In this document: positions 14,301-29,300 of the stretch, piece by piece | Position numbering within the stretch: the first letter of the stretch is position 1 | Layout: every line of letters starts with the position of its first letter | NCBI GenBank assembly: GCA_947652115.1 | Contig: OX393568.1 | Span: forward strand, 17,216,971 to 17,280,970 | DNA length: 64,000 bases | DNA from: Blastomussa wellsi | Taxonomy: Eukaryota > Cnidaria > Anthozoa > Scleractinia > Plerogyridae | Direction: 5' to 3' | Made by a program: the position numbers and the translations under genes | Notes under the pieces: model-generated | Seen by the model: only the letters and a program-made list of their open reading frames with translations | Database searches by the model: none | What the model was told of the DNA's origin: nothing

Positions 14301-17300
14301 AATTCTCCTTCAGACTGAAGCATGCGGCCCATTTTCGTTCGCTCAGCTTGAACACTGACACTGCCCCCAAATCGCTTAACAAGGGCTTGAATAACTTTCG
14401 CCGGGCTACTCTTATCTTCCTCAGACGGTCCTAGCGTTTTGTTGCTGGGATTAATCAATCTCTTCATTTTCGCGGGCAGCGTTTCTTGCAATGTTGACAT
14501 ACAAAGAAAGGCTTTGATCGTCATATTTGCATCCGTCTTTAGTCTCGAACCATCCCATCACCGTACAATAATCAATATAATCCAATATGAAACAGTCTAG
14601 AGCTTCTCGCTCATCTAGCCCTTCTTGCATTTGAGGAACAGGAAAACCCACCGGAGCGCGCGCCATGATAACAACAAACACGAACAGTTTCCGCGGGCAC
14701 CAGCTTGATAACATTAAAAATTGGCGGCAAGGACTCGAACGACAACTGTCACAGTTCGCTGTCAAAATACCAACAGACCGCACTATTGACGAAACCTGCT
14801 GACTTCAGGCGAGTGTTCGTCTACTTCTGACACCATGTTGACCGGCAGGGAAAGCTCCCATGAGGAACGACAACTTTCACGAACACAACACTATATTCTC
14901 AACAGTATCCTGTGAACAGGCTCCGGGTGTGGGTCGTGGTGGGTAGGGAACGGTGGAGCCTGTTGACAAAGGGTTCAAGTTCCGCCCCCTTGTAATTTAA
15001 GCTGTCAATTATCTTCCAGCACATGTCATTAAAACTACTCCTGGATGCATTGGAATCTCTGCATTGGAATGTAAATAGATTCGCACTAAAATATAAAACG
15101 TTGTTCCGGGTGTACTCCAGCTCTTTGATTTCCCGATTTTGTAAAAAGCCGTTAATCTGTAATTCTCAGAATTCTAAAAGAATAACCTCGCCACCGATCT
15201 TCAACGTTTCGAAAAATAAGGAATTTTTGTCCCTGGTGAAAGCATTATGTTGGCTCAAGCGGGATTTCGAGCCTCGCTAGAAGAGATTTTTCCAACCTGA
15301 GTTGTTTGCCATGTGTACAAGCTGTTTGTCTTTCGCATTCAGTTTCCATCCTTACAAGTCCCTGTATGAACCGGCAGACAGTTGATAGTTTGCTTGACTT
15401 TGTGCATTTTCGGCGCTTCGTTCGGTTTGCCGGCTGGAATTATACATTCAGCGAAGCGAAATTAACACGAGAGTTTCGCCACGAAAATACGAAGCGAAAG
15501 GCTGATAAATGTTCTTGAACAGATCTGTACACTGCTAATAAATTGCCAGAAGATTCCATGTTTACACAAAACGATTTTCAGCAATTTGCAAATTTTGATG
15601 GAATTGGGTCGGGGCAAAATGTAGACGTCAATCAAACCTGTCAACCTCCTGGCCAATGACCAATCAGAGCTTGCACTAGAATCTCGTGCAGAGCTCGGCG
15701 GCACACTATGCGAAACACCGCTGACCCATAAGGTTACGACTATATCAACAAAAGTTCACGTTGCAAAAGCTGAAAGACCTAGCCCTAATTTACAGGGCAA
15801 AAAGCGTTCCAAAATTAAAGCTCGAGGCAGTGACTCATGACTGCATCTAATCAAGGGTAGATCGTTCAGGTGAATTGAAAACCAGCAATAATAATCAGCT
15901 TTTTGTAAATTAAGTAAAACAATTGGACGGTGTACTTCTGTCATATTCAAATAAGCGGCAACAACGATGCTCTGCTAATTGTATGTTCGCAATCTTCTTC
16001 TTTGTACCCGAGCACTGGTACCTGGAAACCAAAAAAATGTGTCATGTTCGGACAGTTGAAGTCAAATTACCCGAGGAGAAGGACTCGACCTGGTACTCGG
16101 GCACGGTGGGTTGCCGTGCCTCAGCAAGAGTATTAGATAAAATAGTGTGTTCACATTAGTGCACGGCGAGGATCGTACTCGGACATTGTGCACCAAGTGT
16201 GAACACAGCCTTTAAAAGTTGGTGGTGTTTCTGGTATGATAAGATATTACGTAAGACAGTTCAATACACCGCAATAGAGCGGTTTTCAATTGAGTGTAGA
16301 AAGTAATTAGTAAATTATTACTCCGCTCAGTGATTGGTCTAGAAATCTCGCGCCACTTTTTCCACCAATCAGAAGTAACCAACTAATCAGAAGTAAAACT
16401 AAAACCAAAATCGTGACTGACGTGCACGTTTTCTCGTGCTTTGTGTCGGCTACTTCGAGGTTTGATTGGTTCGCTGGATTGTCTCCCTCTTTTATAATTG
16501 GCCAAAGTAATTACTTTGGTTTTGGTTTACGACGCTCAATTGAAACTCGCTCTAAACATTTATTCCATACGTTTTTTCGTTCCTTAGGTCGTTACCTATA
16601 CATTGAAGCAACAAACAGACAGGCTGGTGACAAAGCAAGATTACAAAGTGGCTGGTTTATAAAAACACAGCAGCTTTGCTTACAGTTTTGGTATCACATG
16701 AATGGTAAAGAAATAGGATCTCTTAACATTTACCTTCAAACACACGGTTTTGAAACAAAGGCATGGAGTCAACAAGGGAACATGGGAGACCACTGGATAT
16801 TTGCACAAGTTCCGATAAATCCAAGAAATGCTGAAAATCGATTTCAGGTGAATGGATGCTACATGCAGCAAAAGCAATAAGACACATTGCCTCTATAATT
16901 TTACTATTTGACCCTGGTAATTTATGTGGATTGGAGTAAAATTAAAATTTAGATAGATACTCAAATCTGACCCTAGCGATACGCTATCATTACCAGGAGA
17001 TAAAGATATAAATGGTGTTTATAATGTCATTTTTATGTCAGCGCTAAAACATCTCGAGTATTTTCTCTATTGAAGATTTTGTTTTAAAATTGAAACGGAA
17101 AAGATACAAAACAAAGAACACCATGAAATTATATATATTTTAAGATTACCCAAAACAGATATATTTGTGTTTTCGTTGCGATGAAAATGTGTAAAATTTA
17201 CGACCGAAAACGTCAATGCTCACTTTGTAACAGTTTTCATCCTGTTGCGACCGTTTTGATATAGTTCCGCGCGGCATTTTACTGTGCGAGCTTTCTTTAC

Positions 17301-20300
17301 TCTCACCCGGCAGAATTGCAGCGAGATAAGACTTAACGATAACTTAACAATCACCTTTACTCTAAGTATTATCTATTGTTTCATGTTCGGAAGGGAAATT
17401 TCATCAGGTACCACAGACATTTTCTTGATAGGAGAGAGAAAAAGGTTATCTTTGTTTTTGCCACAGTATCTATGACAACAATGTGTTTAAATGAGGAAAA
17501 AATGAACGGTTGAGAGTCAGGCAACTCAATTGAGGGCCATGAGTGCCAACCTCGGCTGTTTTGTATTTGGGATGATTTCATTTTCTGAGAGACAAGGGTT
17601 GCAACGACTTTGTTAAAATGTGTTTGGTTATAGTTTGTCATAGAAGGCATGATCGAAAACGGAACTTCAGGAGATATAGCTATTGATGACGTCACTGTTA
17701 TGGATGGGAATTGCTCTAAGATCGTTAAGCAGGGTAAGAAAAAATTCTCTACAAAAATTAGCTCTGATAATAAATTTATATAATTATATAAATGCGTACG
17801 CGCAGAATTCAAAAACAAAGAATAATATTAAATGAAATAGTGTGAGAACCTTTTGTTTCAGAGTGGAGTATGCAATTGAAAAACGCTAATTACAAACGTA
17901 CAAAGTTTTTTGAAGACTATGGATCATAGTCCATATGCACATAAAGTATTGTGCTACAGCTTAGAAATCACTGTCTCTTAGAAATATCGCAAACACTCCA
18001 AGTCATGCATTTTCCATTTTTCGTTTTATTACATTCTTTTCTTCATGGCTGTCATCAGAAAGCCTAGACTGTTTCTTTGACGATGGACCATGCGGCTGGA
18101 CTGGCGAGGAAGACTGGGATATAAAGGTCTCTAAAGAAAGAGGTGGTAATGCTTTACACTCTTAAATTGTGAATTTGTGTTTGGGGGTGTTGACATGATA
18201 CCGTCGCCAGTTTCCTAGCGGACTGAGTTCACCCTGGTCTCCTCTCATGGCTCTGCAATCGTTAACATGACGCCACCAAAAAATTTCATACCGGAACACA
18301 GGCCACAAGACACTTCAAAAGCTATGCTTTAACGAATTTATTTCTTGTACTAACTGGTAACTGGTACCTGTTCTTGTCGAGTTTCAAGGTTTAAGAGCTT
18401 TTCTTTGCGTTTTTAGTGCGGTGGAGTCTGTCCGGTTAAACATATGTGCGACGTGAAGAAAACATTGTGTTACCATTTACTACTTTCAAAAGTGCACCTA
18501 ACCCCAAAATATTTTTACTAAAATAAACCTTTACACCAGTTTGAAACGCATTGCACCTTTCATTTATCCTTTTTTTTAAAACTAAATTCTGACTATTTAT
18601 AGAATTCAAAAGTTACGAAAAACTGTGCGTCATTTGTTTCACGACCGAGCCGGAAGAGGCGTGGGTCTATTCCTGAGTGTAGGTTACAACCTGATTTGCA
18701 TCGCACCATGCAACATGCATGCAAATCAGAACTTGGCAAAAAAGGATAAACGAAAGGTGCAATCCGTTTCGAACTGGTGCAAAGTTTATTTTTGCGAAAA
18801 TATATATTAGCGTTAGGTGCACTGACTTTAATTTATCATTAATCTGTTGGTAATTTTTAATATAACAAATTCCATCTTCTTTTACAGGAAATTTTCTTTA
18901 TTTTAAAACGAATAACGCTTACCCAGTCAGCAGAAAGCTTACAACCAAAGTCCTGCAACCAGCACATGGATGGCAGTGCTTAAGATTCTGGTATTTTATT
19001 GGTGAAGAAGAGAGATCGCATACAAACGAAGAGAATATCAAGCTAAACGTCTTGGTTCATCGTCATGGAAACAGCAGTGACATGAATACTCTGTGGTCTA
19101 CAACTTATAGGTCGAACCGCTGGGTTTACGTACAGCTGCCTCTCTTTCAAAACCACACTCCTTTTAAGGTGATACCCTGGTTTTGCATTGCGCATCCTTT
19201 CTGTGCATAATTTCACGCCTGATCAACTCGCGGATTTAAATATGGCGGCTTTTTCTTTATGCCTGGAGCACGCCAGAAGCAAAAGTCATTTTTCTTAAAA
19301 ACGAGTACGGTGACCTTTTTTTCTTTTTGTTTGAATTGAGTAATAACTTTCTTCGTGTACAATGAATGAAGACCAATTTCCAGTGAATTGGAAAAAACAC
19401 AATAGTCGAGGACGTGTTTTTATCAAGTTTTGTCGTAAAGATATATATGGAATTACTACGTAAAGTAGCTCCTAAACGAGCACGGGGAGACCCCAATTTT
19501 ATTTCAAAATTCAAGTTCCTATAACACAGACAATCGATATACAAAGTTTGGAAAAAATCTCAGTTTAGGTTCTACTTCTGTGGAATGACCTGAAGGTAAA
19601 ACGTAGGCATGGAACTAACTAGGTAACCTAACCCTGACCTAACTAATCTTAACCTAACCTAATGTAACGATATGCAAAAACTTATAGTAGCCGTTATCCA
19701 AATTTACTGGCCTTTATATATACATGATAAACCGCATTTTTCTCTTTTTTAAACAACAGGTCTCGTTTGAAGGAACTTTAAAGTCCCCTGAACCAATTTT
19801 CCTTGGAGTGGATGACATATCTTTTTCGAAAGAAAATTGCAATCTCATTCCAAATGAGGGTCAAAAAGGTAGATTACAAAACTCAGCTTTAAATAATTAT
19901 TCTGTGCTTTTTTGCTTTTGTTTCTTCAATTTTCCCATGTTGGCATTCAACTTGGTATCTGGAGTTCAGCCCCTCAAACTATGAAGAACATTATGTCACA
20001 TAAAATTTTTTTTGGCAGTTAAGAAATTCTCATATTATTAATTTCTCTTATTATTAACCGTATTGCGATCATATCAAAAATATATTACAAAAAGAGTACA
20101 TGTATGAGTACATTGCATTGAGATTTGTCCGCAGAAGCAAAATTTATTTAAAAATAGCATTGTACACCACTGGCTGAGATAAAACAGAAAATAAACAGGA
20201 GTTTTTATCATTATATCTTTTCATAATCCAGATACGTGCACCTGGCTGACAAACTATCATACTTGCTGTAAGTTTCCATTTCACTATATGAACACAGAAT

Positions 20301-23300
20301 ACCACTCCTGTACTGGGGACGATGGCGACAGCTTATGGTGTAAGGATGGAAACGAATATTCCGACTATGGAAACTGTCAGGGTGAGAAACAATTTGAAGT
20401 ACTTTAAAGTGCTACTGCGGTGAAAAAATGTTGTTCTTGTTCTCTTTCGATTCCGATTTTAAATTTGGCAAGAATGCACCATGACAATTATTGCGCCTCA
20501 ATTTTCAATTTTTTACTGTGTGAACCAGCATATTTGTTATGCAAAACAGCAACTTGCTCCTGAAAGCTCGTGCTGCGTACTAATCAGCTGGGTTCACACA
20601 TTGCAAAATTAAACTAGTGAGTCGATGACATCATTTTCTCTCTCGATCCAACTCCCTCAATGCAACTCGACTGAAGCGGACAGTTTAAACAACGAATCGT
20701 CGCTTTAAAAACGGATTTTGAAAATTGAGGCCCAATAATGGCATGGTTTATTCTTGCCAAATATAAAATCGGAATCAAAGTATAGCATTTTTAGAAGCGT
20801 ACATCGGCCGTGTTTCCATACAGCAACCGTTTTTGAACCGCAGGAAAACTAGTTCAATAAGAATCGCAAACTCACCTGGTAAGGTCTGACAAATGTATGC
20901 CCCATTCTAAATTCGCAACCCTTTGCGGCTAGCCACCAACCGCAGCCTCTGTTAAACCACCGTTTTCAAAGTTCGCAATGGTTCCAGTTAAGAAATCGTC
21001 GCTTAAAAAAACAATAATTGGCATGGTACATAAAAACTGGACACTTTTTGCAAGAAGCAAGCTATATCTATATAATTCATACACAGTGTTAATAGCTTAA
21101 CTTGTGATATGTAATGTTTGTACTGCAAGAGGCGCACTGGTTATGAGTGACAAACGGTTAGAGCACTTTTGGAATGTGTAGGAAACATGAGATTCGTGAC
21201 AAGACACGGTTTCTACCACGATCCTTTGTCAAGTAATATTTGTAGTTGAATAACGTGTTATTTTCTATTTGTGCAAGATATTTGTCAGTGGAAAACAGAA
21301 AGTGGACGATGCTGTGCTCTTCCCTTCCAAATCGGCGACGCCACACACTCGTCTTGCATAACGACACCGGACAGGCCAAGACCATGGTGCTCCTTAAACT
21401 GGGTCTACGACCTGCAGCCGGATGAATGGGACTACTGTAAAGGTGATAGCTTAGAATCAAGCTGGTCTTGTAGAACTAAGGGGATGTAAGAGGGAAGAGA
21501 AAAAAATAGATAGAAAAGAATTCCTACTAATTTAAATATCGTCGAACCTGAGTTTTGAAGATGTTAAATCCAGTTATACATGTATCTTCATATCATATAC
21601 CCATCCGTTGTTTGATGGCGACTACTGTAAAAATGGCTTTGCTGCTCGTTAGATTAATGTTTTCAACTGTAGTGATGGCGTCACACCCAGGGGCACCATT
21701 AGCACTGGAACTGGTGGTCATGTGACCACTTGAGAGTGCAACTCGTGTGCATTACGAGCGAGTGTAGGCGACGGAGAGTTGTTCGTGTTTCGGGCCTTTG
21801 TGGCCATCTAGAAATATCGCAACAACTAAGCATGAATCTCCCTCTATTTAATTGAATCAAGCGAAGGAAAAAGGTCCGCGTATTTGAACAAATGAACAAT
21901 AAGAAATTATACAGTGTTAAGTTTTTGTCCTTTCCCACAACAACGTGTTTGCATGCATGATTCATTAGCGTACGACCACGAGGGAAGAAGGAGCGTATAA
22001 TTTTGGCGAGTCGAATATGGTATACGAAGAAGACAATTTAGTCAAGAAAGCTATTGTCCGTCACTGAAGCACAAGAGAAAGTAGGCTTTGACACCTTTTA
22101 CCGAATGGCGAATTGCTTGGGCGGTTAAAAGTGTTCATTTTAGAGACAGTAGGCCTGTTTAAAGATTACGGTTTACTCAATGTTGCGAAGTGTATGGAGT
22201 TTGAATTGTTAGCTTAGAAAGTTAGCCATGGAAGTGCAGAAAACGTCGGGAAAGAAATATATGAAATGTTACATGGTTTTTAACTCTATCTGTATTTTAG
22301 AAATTGTTATTATCATTATTTCCGATTCACGAATTGTATTGTTTAAAAATGTCATTAAAAATGCAAGTGTTTAATCTCGGATCAAAACCCTTAAGATTTT
22401 GATGTTGTGTTTCATTGGGTATCAAGATTCCTCCGCCTGACCCAAATGATCATTATTAATTGGCTGTTGAGACCATGAATAATTGACGAATTTGAGAAGT
22501 ACGTCTCTTGGGTGCCTTTCCATAAACCTTGGACTCAACAGAACAGGCGACAGCAAAATGGAATTAATTTCAGCATCAGAGGACTGCGTTTTCATCTTAC
22601 CTTCCAGTGTAACTAGTTCATGTGAAAAAGATCCTTTTTTGAAATACATGAAATTTGTGTTTTAAAGTACATTTATTTGCTAACAGATTATTGTGGACTT
22701 GGTCGTGAGCTGTGTCAGTGGAAAGTTGACGTTGGTAACATGACGTGGCAAACTGTTAGTCGAGAACAAACCAAGAACTGGAGCAAAAGATTTATATCAG
22801 TGTTAACTGGCAAGGATACATTGTATCAAGGTACGGTAATGAAGTGAAATTAACAAAGATCGTTTGGTTTCGTTGTTTATTTTGCAGGGATTTGCAATGT
22901 ACTTGAAGTACATGGCCTTGTATTTTCATCCTGCCAGCGACGACAGGAAACGTGTGTTTAGCCACCTCTTGACGCATGAAGGATACCAGCGTTGGTATCG
23001 AAGAATCAGATCAGATTTTTGAAATTTATCACTCAACGCTTCAATTCCCCTTGTTCATTTGAAGCACGCTGTCTTGGTGGAAGGTTGACGAGACCATGGG
23101 TGATCATTCACCAGACATTTTTGACACAGTGGATGAAGGCGAAAGTAATGAAAAAAAAAATGTAGAGGAGCCTGACGAGGAGCCTGAAGAGGAACAGGAT
23201 GAAGAGGAGGAGAATAGTAGCAGCTCCAAAGAGGACAAGGATCCAGACTATGATCCATGGCTTCCGTTACGTAGGAAAGTGAGGGAAGATGTGGAAGAAA

Positions 23301-26300
23301 AATACATTGATGAAGTCAAACGGATTCTTGATATGGGTAAACCCCAAGATTACGCCGAGAATGCTGCTTTCAATGTCCTATTACCGTTAATTAGAAGGAA
23401 GCTACGAAGGACCTACTTACAGCGTCTAGTATGGTCCCACCGTATCAAACGCGACGCACTCACCGTAAAGTTATGAGCACTCGTCGACGATTTATTGACG
23501 AAGACAGCATGGATTTCGAAGAAGCGGCTGAGTCAGCAGTAGAAAAACGGAAATTCCTGTTAAACAGAAAAATGACGAGAAAGGTCCTCCCTGACGAGCC
23601 TGATGGTGACGACGAAGGAGAAGTGGCTGAAAAGTTCATGTGATTTGTCTATATGATTGTTATGAGTGTGTGATTGTAGGCGTTATTCTCATTATTTACA
23701 AGACATCAGTCAAGATGAATTGCTCCAATCATTTACCAGAGGGTGATGGAAAGGTCGTATGTAAGAGGGCCTACCATAAAATATATTACGCAGAAAACAA
23801 GGAGCGAATCCTGGCTCGACAAAAACGATGGCGTACAGACAACCCGGAGATGATCAAGGCCCGTCTTAAAACAAAGCGTGAAGAAATCAGCAGGGCCAAG
23901 AGAGCATATTGCCAAAAGAACAGGGAACGCATCAGGAGTTATCAAAGAAAATACTGTCAAAACAACAGGGAACGGATCAACGAATATTGGCGACGCTATT
24001 ATGCAAAGAATAAGGAACGGATCAATCAAAGACTTCGTGGAAGACTAGGACAGACAGTCGCGCAGGACCAAATGCATGTGGACGCGAGTCCGGAAGAGGA
24101 CAGAGGATCACGGGACTTAGAAGTGAACCGAGATGTTACTGTAACGGATGGAAATAAGCCTGTCAAAAAGAGAGACGATTGTGCACGTGATCGAAAGTAT
24201 TAAATGTTAACCAATAAAAAGTGTTCAACAAAATATCTTGTCTTGTGCTTCCCATTTCTTTATTTTTAATCCATTTGAATCAGCTATTTATAAGAGCCGG
24301 GAGAATCGTTCCCAGGAACAAAGAACTGGCACATGTCAGGGGTGGGGGATACCCTTCCTGACCATTTACCTCTCAGTACAATATACCATTCATTAACGTA
24401 TCGAAGCGTGCGAAATTGTGATTAATTGTATGGGAAAGGGATATGAGGTATACCATTCATTAGCGTATCAAAGCGAGCGGCATTCAGATTAATTATAGGG
24501 AAACGGATAGGGGGTACACTATCGATTAACATATCAAAACGCACGACATTCTGATTAATTATAAAGGAAGGGATTTGTTTGAAAATAGAATCTTTGTTTT
24601 TATAATTTTGCGTGACAAAATGGCGGGTTACAGACAGTTTTCTTGCATGCTCAATTACTTTGATTCTCATCGTGACGTCATTTTATTGAAACGCTTTTTC
24701 TCATTCTATATGCAACATGGTCCTGTGACCCAAACCCCTCGCTTCTGCTCGGTTACTGCGCATTTTGTAATCCAGTGAGTCGTAAATTACAATTGCCCTA
24801 ATTAGCACGGAAAGACAAAAAATAAAGGATTCTGGTAGTTGTAGTTTAATCATCATTCAAATCGCATTTAAGAAAGAGAGTTCTGAATAAATCAAACATG
24901 ATGATGTTAACAATTGCCTGAAACAACTGAGAAAAAACAAACTGAAAAGCGAAAGTGAAGAATGGTCATCGCAGTGAATTTCCAATTTAAGCAATTGGAA
25001 GAAGAAGCCTGAAAAAATCAGACCTTCAACGCAAGTTTAACTTTAATCTTCAATACTTGTTTATTAATAACAATCATTACGGCGGACTGACTTCGTTTTA
25101 ATCACGTTTTGATTATTCGTTTCAAGTGGATGCTTAGCTTCATGTGGTATTGTTTGTCCTCATCCTTGCTTCGGGGATTTGTCTCAGTTTTTTCCATTTT
25201 CTCTACCTCCACAAAAACTAAAAGTTTTCAGTAATGCCCATTCGTTCGGAAAAAGCCATTCTGAGGGAATCCCGCTGAAATTTCCATTTTTTATTCTATT
25301 TATTACCATGTATTTGAATTTTATTTAGAATTCACTTTACGCTAAAAATTTCACAGAGCAAGATGATTTTCAAGTTATCCTTCCACAAGCCTTATTTGGA
25401 AACATCACGGATACTATGCCTGGGTTAGAAAATGACCTGGAGGCCATCACCATTTGCGTCTGGCTGCAGAAAAATGGATCGGCGGTAGAGATGAAATATA
25501 CAACGAAATCGGACAATTGTGGAGAAATCACTGCACTCGGAATACTATTTAACAAGAGCATCACAATTTTAATTCTTGGAAATAAATGGTAAGCTACTGT
25601 CTCCCTTGGCCTACTCTTTTTTATTAATGACATAATTATTATACGTGGAAATCGTTGTGATCAAGTCGTGAGTAGAACTGATAGCCGTGAAGTGACGGGA
25701 TACCATGTCACCTTGAAATGGTAAATCAATTGTCAAATTAAATTGGGTAGACCAATCATATTCGAGTTTTACTTTGGTGACGCCAGGCGCCAAATTTGGC
25801 GTGAAATTTACCCCGAAATGCACGTTGGGGAGTGAAGAGTAATTGTATAAACTTAAAGGGAAGCTTTTACGGAAGCATTAATTTTAACCACAAATGCAAG
25901 TCCTTCACAAGTTTTTTGGTAAGGTTGGCTAAAAAATTCACTGGCACCCAGGTTTTTAAGCTAGGCTTTGTTTTTCGTTTGGTTTTTATGAGTAGGCTTA
26001 TCCCGTATTAATGTCAACTTCGATCGATGTTTGTAAGCTATCAGTAAAGGTCGGTTCTGTCGTTTCCCTTTCATTTTAAACATTTACCATTCTTAAACTG
26101 AAGCGGAACCTGACCTTGCGAATCGCAACCAATAAATGCTTGGCTGCCGTTTAGTCCAAGATTAGAGTTAATTGTCTTTCACCAAACGGGATCTGGCGTG
26201 AGAGAGGCTACCCTGTGAGAGTTCAGGCTTAAAGGTTACCCCTGATAATAGGGTATTAACATGATCTTTTGAGGGATTATTGTTTATTGGCACCCGCGTA

Positions 26301-29300
26301 GTGTCATTTGCGGCCCGAGCGCGAAGCGCGAGGGTAGCAAATGACACTACAAGGGTGCCAAGAAACAATATTCCCGATAAAAGTCATGTTAATGTCATTA
26401 TTATCCATATACAAGGTCAAATAACAACCTGATGACTCAAATTTAATATTGTTTTCAAGAATACAAGTAAGAACTTACTTCGCGCAGAAAATGTTATAAC
26501 TGTAAAAGCCGGACCGATATGTTCTGAACAGGTGCAGAACTTTGCCGATATAGCTACAAAGTCTCTGCAAATAATCGCCAATGAGTTAAGAACTCATAGA
26601 TAATCAATATTTAACGAACTTACAATTTCCAGTTGATCGTCGGTGTAAAATTCCCGCAGTACTTCAATCAAGAGAACGACTTTCGCTTCTTGTAAAGACG
26701 ACAAAAACTTGCTTTCTTTGTTTCTTATGGATCGTGCTCTTGCTTCTAGCCTATCTTCAAGTCTTAATCCGAATTTTTTGTCTGTGTTCTTCCCATTTAT
26801 AACAAGTAGGTCGATTTTTCTCTCTGAAAACTATGTGTTTTGTGTGAAACTGAACTTCAAAGCTTGCTTTTCGCTTGTACGCACCTCGATGGTTTTCCCG
26901 CTTCAAACGGTCTGAACGTAATCTGATTGGTTTAAATTCATCGCGTGAACCAATAAGCTTCAAGGCCGTTGCGGCACGGACAGCGTGTGTTTTGACGATC
27001 AATTTGACCGAGTATGTAGATAATAACAACCATTATCATCTCTGTGCAGATATCTAATATATTTTCGCGCTTTTCTCTCTCAGGGTTGTTCCATTCTACG
27101 TGGTTGATAAAGAGTGGCATCATGTTTGTGTAACTTGGCTTTCATTTGGCGGGTACCTCAAAGTCTTTGTTAACGGAATGAAACAGCTCAGCGTATATGA
27201 TGCCTCTGTTGATGTCGTCGTGATCAAAGGTATCACAAAGTAATATACGGAAATATGCCTTTGCAGCAATTGGTGACGTGACAAAATTCTCATTGACATA
27301 GAGCAATACGCATATTATCGAGAATATAAAAAGCGTATCGAAATGAGTTAGGATGCAAATTATTAGGCTTTTGCCTACAAAGGGGGCTAATTTATGGGCG
27401 TTTCAAATTAGAGCTATTTGTATGGAAGAGCAAGCCTTGCTATCCAGTCAAGCAATAATGAAGTCCTGGCAATTGTATTTCCACACAAAATAATGTGATT
27501 CCTGCGCAAAAAGGTGATTAAATGGTTACTACTATATATACTACTCACAAAGACAGTCGTTAGATCACCCAACGACCGTTTGGTCGAAATCCACTATGCA
27601 AAATGAAATCTCCAGTTATTTCCAAACTTCAGGGGGAGGTCGTCTTACAATCAGCTGCCCAGATGCGAGTAATTCATCAAAAGAATCACACGTTGGCCGC
27701 GTCAGCGGTCTCAACATCTGGAAAAATGTGATCAACGAAGAAGAGATAGAGCGGATGTCCTTAGGCTGCAAGAGAAGGGACGGAGATCTAAAGACTTGGG
27801 GAAGCATGCTTGATGGACTCAAAGGGAACGCTTCTTTTCATCATGACACCTCCTCGTGCCGAGATGCTACTGGTTTGTGATAAAATTTTCCAATATATAT
27901 ATACTGTTCCTATGAGTACTTTGAAATCAGGTATGCAAGCCTTTTACCAACTCACGTGAGTGGGTTGGTGAATGGAAATTTCTATTATAAGCTACTCACT
28001 AACAAACTATATGCAATGAAGTTAACCAATGGACCATTTGCAGCTGACGTTCACATGGTACAATATCTGCCATGCTGAGACGCTAGCGACGCACCGGGAC
28101 ATTCAAATGAAGCAAAAATGTCAAGCTGTACTCGTTGAAGTTGCTTCGTTTTGAATGTCTCAGCGCGTAGATTGCGTCCCAGTATGACGGATGTTATACG
28201 ACGCGAACGTACTTAAGCTGCAAAGGCACCCATTCAGTAAAGTATACATAAGTCAGTTACGACACTGAACCATATTTTTGTCCAGGAAAGGGTCAAAAAG
28301 GGGCGAATGCGGTAACGCAATCATTCGGTAAAAGGTTAAAAGTTTGCTTTTACATGTCAGGGTTAAACCATTTGATTATTGTTAACAACCTTACACAATT
28401 TTTACAGGTAATCGCCTCGCTACCTTCTCCTTATCTATCAACAATGGAACAAGACGTGCCCGTGTACGAAGCCCGTGGTATAACATATCAGCGGATGGTT
28501 ATGGTAAATGCCTGAAGTTCCGTTACATGTTGCTTGGTGCTGGCAATAATACCCTTCGACTTTACCAAATAGACGATATTTTCTGGAGGGAGAGACCAAT
28601 CTGGCAGGATGAGTCAAGAGGTGACGACTCTTGGCAATATGGAGAAGTATCCGTATCTGGAGTCACACAACATCAGGTGAAAATGAGATATATAACGGCA
28701 TCTCACAATTTTTACCTGGAATGCACTTTGTAATGAATACACATATGTACGAACATCTCGCTCGGAGGTGAAAATTCATCCAGTTCATATAATTACCATG
28801 CCTGTATTGTCACGTTGAATACTCCTAACTTTTAAAATTCCTCAAGGTCGTGCAATGGGTTACTTTTGAAGGCCTTTTTTCAGTCGTTTCTTAAGGTTGG
28901 TACAACCTCAGCCATTGCTTTAAATCGCTTTAAATTCAAATTAAATAAGATATTGGGTGATTGCGCAGTAGAGATAGAGGCTACCTGTAAACCAGGGAAC
29001 AGTAAACTTGCCAATATCAGAAGAACCGCTGTATTAGAACTTTCAAAAGGATATTATAATTTCCAAATGGTCTGGATAAAGGCAGAAAAACGACTATTCG
29101 TAAAAAATTGACAACAACTTTGGGTTTACAAGACGTTTCGATCGATCATTGATCATCTTCAGTTGCACGTGTTCGTTACAGCGCGAATTTGAAATTGTGG
29201 CAATGTTACAATTTGAACTTACGTAATACATTGCCGTTAGAATTTTAAATTACCGGTAAACGATTCAACAATGCTAAATGAAAAAAAACAATCGAATAAT

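Larger units (their letters stand above)
9839..15750 (-). mobile_element. Decayed Ty3/Gypsy LTR retrotransposon
   Basis: Bounded by TGTTGACCGGCA...ACTATATCAACA sequences at both ends. Minus-strand order is 5' LTR (14836-15750), primer-binding site, gag with a zinc knuckle, protease, reverse transcriptase pieces, RNase H, integrase and 3' LTR (9839-10256). All frames are broken and the reverse transcriptase is partly deleted. It sits in the first intron of MAM B. No clean 5-base target duplication is visible. Confidence 0.9.

Noticed and set aside
23431..23643. Programmed ribosomal frameshift joining the two halves of ORF 1
   Set aside because: No slippery heptamer or clear downstream structure seen at the overlap; a one-base deletion is simpler.
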